Positions 61,301 to 64,000 of a stretch of DNA of 64,000 nt are shown here, in pieces. The notes below the pieces were generated by a model. It saw only the letters and a list, made by a program, of their open reading frames with translations. It was not told where the DNA came from and made no database searches. Made by a program: the position numbers and the translations under genes. The DNA is from Nemorincola sp044225795 (GTDB lineage: Bacteria; Bacteroidota; Bacteroidia; Chitinophagales; Chitinophagaceae), in the NCBI GenBank assembly GCA_044225795.1, contig JBGAIF010000009.1:1-64000 (forward strand), in the 5' to 3' direction. Each line of letters starts with the position of its first letter. Within the stretch, counting starts at the first letter, position 1.

Positions 61301-64000
61301 CCCGATGTCAGTCCGACTATCGCAATGCCCGGATTACTGCTGGTCCATGTTCCACCAGCTACTGAAGAGCTGAGTGCCGAGTTGCTTCCAAGGCATAAGC
61401 TTGTATTGCCGGAAATAACCGCAAGAGGGAAGACCATCACGTTTATGCTGGACGTACAGCCTGCAGGAGTTGTGTAGATGATTGTGCTTGTGCCGCCTGT
61501 AATACCGGATACTATGCCGGTTGAGCTACCAATTGTAGCTGCAAGCGTATTGCTGCTGGTCCATGTTCCGCCGGGTACACCATTCGCAAGATTGCTGGTG
61601 CTTCCTGCGCAGAGCGAAGTGCCACCGGTTATAGGCATGGTTGGGTTCACGGTTACTGTTGTTGTCGTAAAACAACCGCCTGATGTTGTGTAAGTGATAG
61701 TCGCTGTACCTGCGGACACGGCTGTGACAATACCTGAGGATGCGCCTATTGATGCTATGGATGGCGCACCGGTGCTCCACGCACCGCCGGTGGTTGCGTT
61801 GCTGAGTGTGGTAGTATTACAAAGCGACGTGACGCCTGAGATAGGGGTCAGCGGATTTACAGTGACGGTGACAGTGGCAATGCAACCCATCGGGGTGGTA
61901 TACTGGATGACAGTTGAGCCGTTGGACACTCCGGTAATAACACCTGAGCTACTTCCGATGGTAGCTATAGAAGTATTGCCACTGATCCAGGTGCCACCTG
62001 GCGCAGAATTGGATAACGTTGATGAATAGCCCTGGCACACAGTAGTTGATCCGGTGATTGCACCGAGCGGGTTTACTGTAAGTGTAGCAGTTGATGTGCA
62101 TCCGGCACCGGTAGTATATACAATAGTTGAAGTTCCTCCTCCTGTACCGACCGCAATACCGCTGGAGCCTCCGATTGTGGTCACGGACAGATTGCTGCTG
62201 GTCCATGCTCCACCGGTTGTGGCATTGCTCAGGGTTGTTGAACTTCCCTGGCAGATAGTTGTGATGCCGGTAATAGGGCTGATCGCATTTACTGTAAATG
62301 GCAGAGTCGCAATACACCCGAGAGCAGTTGTATATTTTATGCTGGTAAAACCGGCTGTAAGTCCTGAAACAATGCCGGATGAATTGATAGTGGCAACGCC
62401 AGTATTAGTGCTGCTCCATGCTCCGCCTGGTGTCGCATCACTTAGCGTCACTGAATTTCCCATGCATACACTAAGAGGACCAATTATCGGGCCAAGCGCA
62501 TTCACAGTAACCACGGTAGTTGTAAAACAACCACCTGGTGTCGTATATGTAATAGTGCTTGTTCCGGTGCCAATCCCTGAAGTAGAGCCGGTGGACGTAA
62601 TGGTTGCAACGGAGGTATTGCTGCTTGCCCATGTTCCGCTTGGTGTTAAATTGCTGAGTATCGTAGCACTTCCCTGGCATATGGTCGTGGTGCCTGTGAT
62701 CGGGTAAAGTGCATTTACCGTAACTGTCATGCCGGATATACAGCCAAGCGGTGTGGTATATTGTATCAACGATGTGCCAGCGGCAATTCCTGATACTATT
62801 CCTGTCGATGGATCTATAGTCGCATTTGCAGTGTTGCTACTGGACCAGGTTCCTCCGGGTACAGAGTTACTGAGGGCCGTAGTACTGCCAACACAAACTG
62901 CAGGTGTGCCACTTATGGGTGTTGAAGGATATACTGTAGCTGTCGTGGTGGCTACACACCCTGATCCCGAAGTATAGGATATTGTTACTGTGCCCGCCCC
63001 TGTTCCGGTTACTACCCCCGACAAGCTACTCACTGTGGCTATGGCAATATTTCCACTTGCCCAGGTTCCGCCTGTAGTAGCATTGCTCAAGGTGATGTTG
63101 TATGACTGACAAACCGTACCAGGCCCTGTGATCGGAGCAACAGTGACAACGGATGCAGTCACCGTGCTGACACATCCAAGGGCAGTTGTATATTTTATAC
63201 TGCTTGTACCTACACCCAAACCCGATAGCACACCTGATGGAGAAATAGTGGCAATGACAGTATTTGTACTGCTCCATGTGCCACCGGGAATGCTGTTACT
63301 TAGTGTTGCGGTTGTTCCCGCACAAATGGTTGAAGGTCCGGAGATGGCCGATTGTGGATTTACAGTCACAACTGTGGTAGCATAACAGCCACCAGCGGTT
63401 ATATAACTGATAGTAGCCGTTCCCGAAGCTATTCCCGTTACAATGCCTGAAGAACTGATAGATGCGACAGATGGTCCCGCACTGCTCCAAGTACCACCTG
63501 GAGTAGCATTGCTTAGTGTCGTGGTGCCGGACTGGCAAACTGTTGCAATCCCGGTTATAGGTGTTAATACTGTCACAGTCATTGTCAGGGCTGATGTACA
63601 GCCTGATGGGGTCGTATATGTGATGGCCACAGTGCCTGCGGACAAGCCGGAGACAGTACCTGACGATGTTATTTTTACAATCGAAGTGTTGCTGCTGGTC
63701 CACGTACCTCCGCCAACACTGTTGGTGAGTGTGGTGGTACCTCCAAGACAAACAGTAGACGTGCCGGTTATCGGAGTTGTCGGGTACACGGTTACGGTCG
63801 TATTTGCAGAACAACCGGACCCTGCTGTATATGTCACAATCGCAGTTCCTCCACCCAATCCCGAAACAATACCCGAGGTACTCCCAATAATTGCAACGCC
63901 TGTGTTGCTGCTACTCCATGTTCCTCCTATTGTAGCATCACTAAGGGTTGTTGTTGTACCCTGACACAATCCTTTTACACCAGTTATAGCTGCAGGGGGA
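58357..64000 (-). CDS. giant Ig-like repeat adhesin with T9SS type B sorting domain, N-terminus beyond the window
   Basis: The frame is open through the right edge, so the N-terminus and signal peptide lie outside; 1880 residues are visible. Nineteen consecutive repeats of about 72 residues (about 59905-64000) have the plan ITG-x-x-x-VCQG-x-TTLSN-A-x-GGTW-SSN-x-x-VATI-GIVSG-GT-TI-YTT-GC-x-TVTVNP, each with two Cys (one near the start, one near the end) that could form a disulfide. Three further Ig/PKD-like modules follow, two of them starting with TCV/TCKG-x-x-G-x-ITI. The C-terminal type B sorting domain begins NAFSPNNDGQNDIF, contains NIYNRWGQRIYH and ends LKGDVILIR. Repeats 1-12 form three copies of a four-repeat unit. 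Probably a long surface fibre; export by T9SS is firm. Confidence 0.87.
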   Translation of the reverse strand, partial: PPAAITGVKGLCQGTTTTLSDATIGGTWSSSNTGVAIIGSTSGIVSGLGGGTAIVTYTAGSGCSANTTVTVYPTTPITGTSTVCLGGTTTLTNSVGGGTWTSSNTSIVKITSSGTVSGLSAGTVAITYTTPSGCTSALTMTVTVLTPITGIATVCQSGTTTLSNATPGGTWSSAGPSVASISSSGIVTGIASGTATISYITAGGCYATTVVTVNPQSAISGPSTICAGTTATLSNSIPGGTWSSTNTVIATISPSGVLSGLGVGTSSIKYTTALGCVSTVTASVVTVAPITGPGTVCQSYNITLSNATTGGTWASGNIAIATVSSLSGVVTGTGAGTVTISYTSGSGCVATTTATVYPSTPISGTPAVCVGSTTALSNSVPGGTWSSSNTANATIDPSTGIVSGIAAGTSLIQYTTPLGCISGMTVTVNALYPITGTTTICQGSATILSNLTPSGTWASSNTSVATITSTGSTSGIGTGTSTITYTTPGGCFTTTVVTVNALGPIIGPLSVCMGNSVTLSDATPGGAWSSTNTGVATINSSGIVSGLTAGFTSIKYTTALGCIATLPFTVNAISPITGITTICQGSSTTLSNATTGGAWTSSNLSVTTIGGSSGIAVGTGGGTSTIVYTTGAGCTSTATLTVNPLGAITGSTTVCQGYSSTLSNSAPGGTWISGNTSIATIGSSSGVITGVSNGSTVIQYTTPMGCIATVTVTVNPLTPISGVTSLCNTTTLSNATTGGAWSTGAPSIASIGASSGIVTAVSAGTATITYTTSGGCFTTTTVTVNPTMPITGGTSLCAGSTSNLANGVPGGTWTSSNTLAATIGSSTGIVSGITGGTSTIIYTTPAGCTSSINVMVFPLAVISGNTSLCLGSNSALSSSVAGGTWTSSNPGIAIVGLTSGIVSGIGVGTARITYTTVPGCLTTLTITVNPVSPVTGTFSVCQGSNTLLNNATPGGTWTSTTTTVATIDPASGLTSGISGGTSTIVYTTAAGCTANATVTVNPIGPISGSSSVCQGSTTTLSNIAGGGTWVSTNPSVATVGFSSGSVLGINAGTADIIYTTGTGCSAMLTITVDPLAPIIGTSSICAGNTSLFNNATPGGTWASSNTSVATIDGSGLASGLIAGTSSIQYTTPAGCVAKITLMVNPYPSVIGGPNSVCIGNTTTFSNALSGGTWSSSNPGSATIGLTTGIATGISASTVTISYTTSGNCSVTTTLTINPLPAAITGTTSVCVGNVTTLSDPTPGGTWSSSNPGIATVSLLSGNVSGIAAGSANIVYTSALGCSVSTPVTVFPVPGAISGTNVVCEGYTTTLTNTLAGGSWSSSNISIASVGASSGIVTGITAGTANITYMTAAGCYVSEKVTVNPTPVITGTTFTNPTTCVDQNGTITLNGLSPGTTYTLNYTSPSGPVTTTRTSSTSGQIIIINLPAGSYSNFSVTTSLGCTSNTVSGTIDLVMPPVPSMPVATNSSPICEGNTLSFTANDVTPGVTYTWTGPNGFYSTLQNPFISLTSVNTSGIYSVTATKLGCVSAQATTSVSVHVVPKITKLTSVNPKTCKGHEGSITIEGLLAGVAYGINYTIDGVTETANLIADNTGKVTINGLGAGVYSNISVTFSCQSNVVGPVTLSDPFPAPNPTIWSNSPICTGKTLKLNASDPVKDVTYEWTGPHGFSSAEQNIEIPDITETDSGTYNLTIRYLNCPSYATQQVVVYPPLKLVNVTPDLSAPSNGSVQLYAGGAQFYMWMPNDGTLSDPNIDSPVASPQELVTTYTVIGMNHWGCSDSAKVTITIDDNVSEFVPNAFSPNNDGQNDIFRVGNLQYDKLIEFNIYNRWGQRIYHNEADPASGWDGKFNGVPQDAGTYTYTIILNTPGGKTKVLKGDVILIR
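59905..64000 (-). repeat. 19 tandem repeats of about 215 bp in the giant adhesin gene
   Basis: The repeats average 215-216 bp. The most frequent blocks encode GGTWSSSN and VNP. Repeats 1-12 (about 61415-64000, counted from the N-terminal side) follow a period of four in signature residues (SGC, PxGC, GGC, ALGC at the end of each unit); repeats 13-19 do not keep that period clearly. The array continues beyond the window. Confidence 0.85.

Noticed and set aside
62054..62707. Long plus-strand frames opposite the adhesin repeats
   Set aside because: They repeat with the same 215-bp period because they mirror the Ig repeats; low-complexity Val/Pro composition; no start signals.
1..64000. tRNA, rRNA, prophage or insertion sequences
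   Set aside because: No T-loop/acceptor pairs, rRNA blocks, transposase, integrase or terminal inverted repeats with target duplications were found on reading both strands.

Overview
The window looks like a chromosomal segment of a Bacteroidota bacterium, most likely of the Chitinophaga/Chitinophagaceae kind. The evidence is type IX secretion (T9SS) sorting domains of both types, a PorP/SprF protein, a PorE-like OmpA protein, the acpP-fabF-rnc order, a DoxX/thioredoxin membrane protein beside folP, and promoters of the Bacteroidota form (TTTG, about 19 bp, TAnnTTTG). No tRNA, rRNA, CRISPR array, insertion sequence or phage gene was seen. One run of 22 N (52022-52043) marks an assembly gap at the 3' end of the formate-tetrahydrofolate ligase gene.

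Layout. 1-1733: a partial hypothetical gene, a small secreted protein and a lipoprotein that ends at a 40-bp perfect palindrome. 1871-12557: a signalling and surface locus, made of a TPR sensor histidine kinase, its LuxR-type response regulator, a 1483-residue Ig-like repeat adhesin with a type B sorting domain, PorP/SprF, and a TPR/propeller/OmpA PorE-like protein. The regulator promoter and the adhesin promoter share an 18-bp element placed exactly 21 bp upstream of the -7 box, so the regulator probably controls both itself and the adhesin operon. 12749-18910: small membrane proteins (one resembles the N-terminal half of a POT transporter), a TMTC-like glycosyltransferase with TPRs, a secreted YD-like protein, an RhlE-type helicase and a lone receiver protein. 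19091-21341: acpP-fabF-rnc. 21342-29338 (minus strand): a FemAB-like acyltransferase coupled to a LolC/E-like permease, a three-gene secreted cysteine-rich cassette (outer-membrane barrel, T9SS redoxin, HMA protein), a SirB1-like protein and topA.

29339-30335 is a gene-free kilobase with about 36 copies of GGAAC/GTTCC in both orientations, arranged at 8-10 bp pitch and in 15-bp hairpins. 30336-35331 holds three tandem paralogues of an unrecognised T9SS type A cargo protein. 35659-41487 holds proline dehydrogenase, a folP-barrel-lipoprotein operon with 4-bp overlaps, a DoxX-type protein and an orphan DppB-like permease. 41600-48565 holds an SNF2 helicase with two SWIM zinc motifs, small hypotheticals, a methyltransferase and a lipid-anchored TIM-barrel glycosidase. 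48745-64000 holds a SprB-repeat type B cargo, fhs, a glutathione peroxidase, a FucP-like sugar transporter, a second TMTC-like protein, and a giant Ig-repeat type B adhesin running off the right edge. Twelve of that adhesin's 19 visible repeats form three copies of a four-repeat supermodule.

Overall the window is dominated by cell-surface biology: three type B and four type A T9SS cargos, parts of the T9SS attachment machinery, two candidate protein glycosyltransferases and a dedicated two-component system, mixed with ordinary housekeeping genes.
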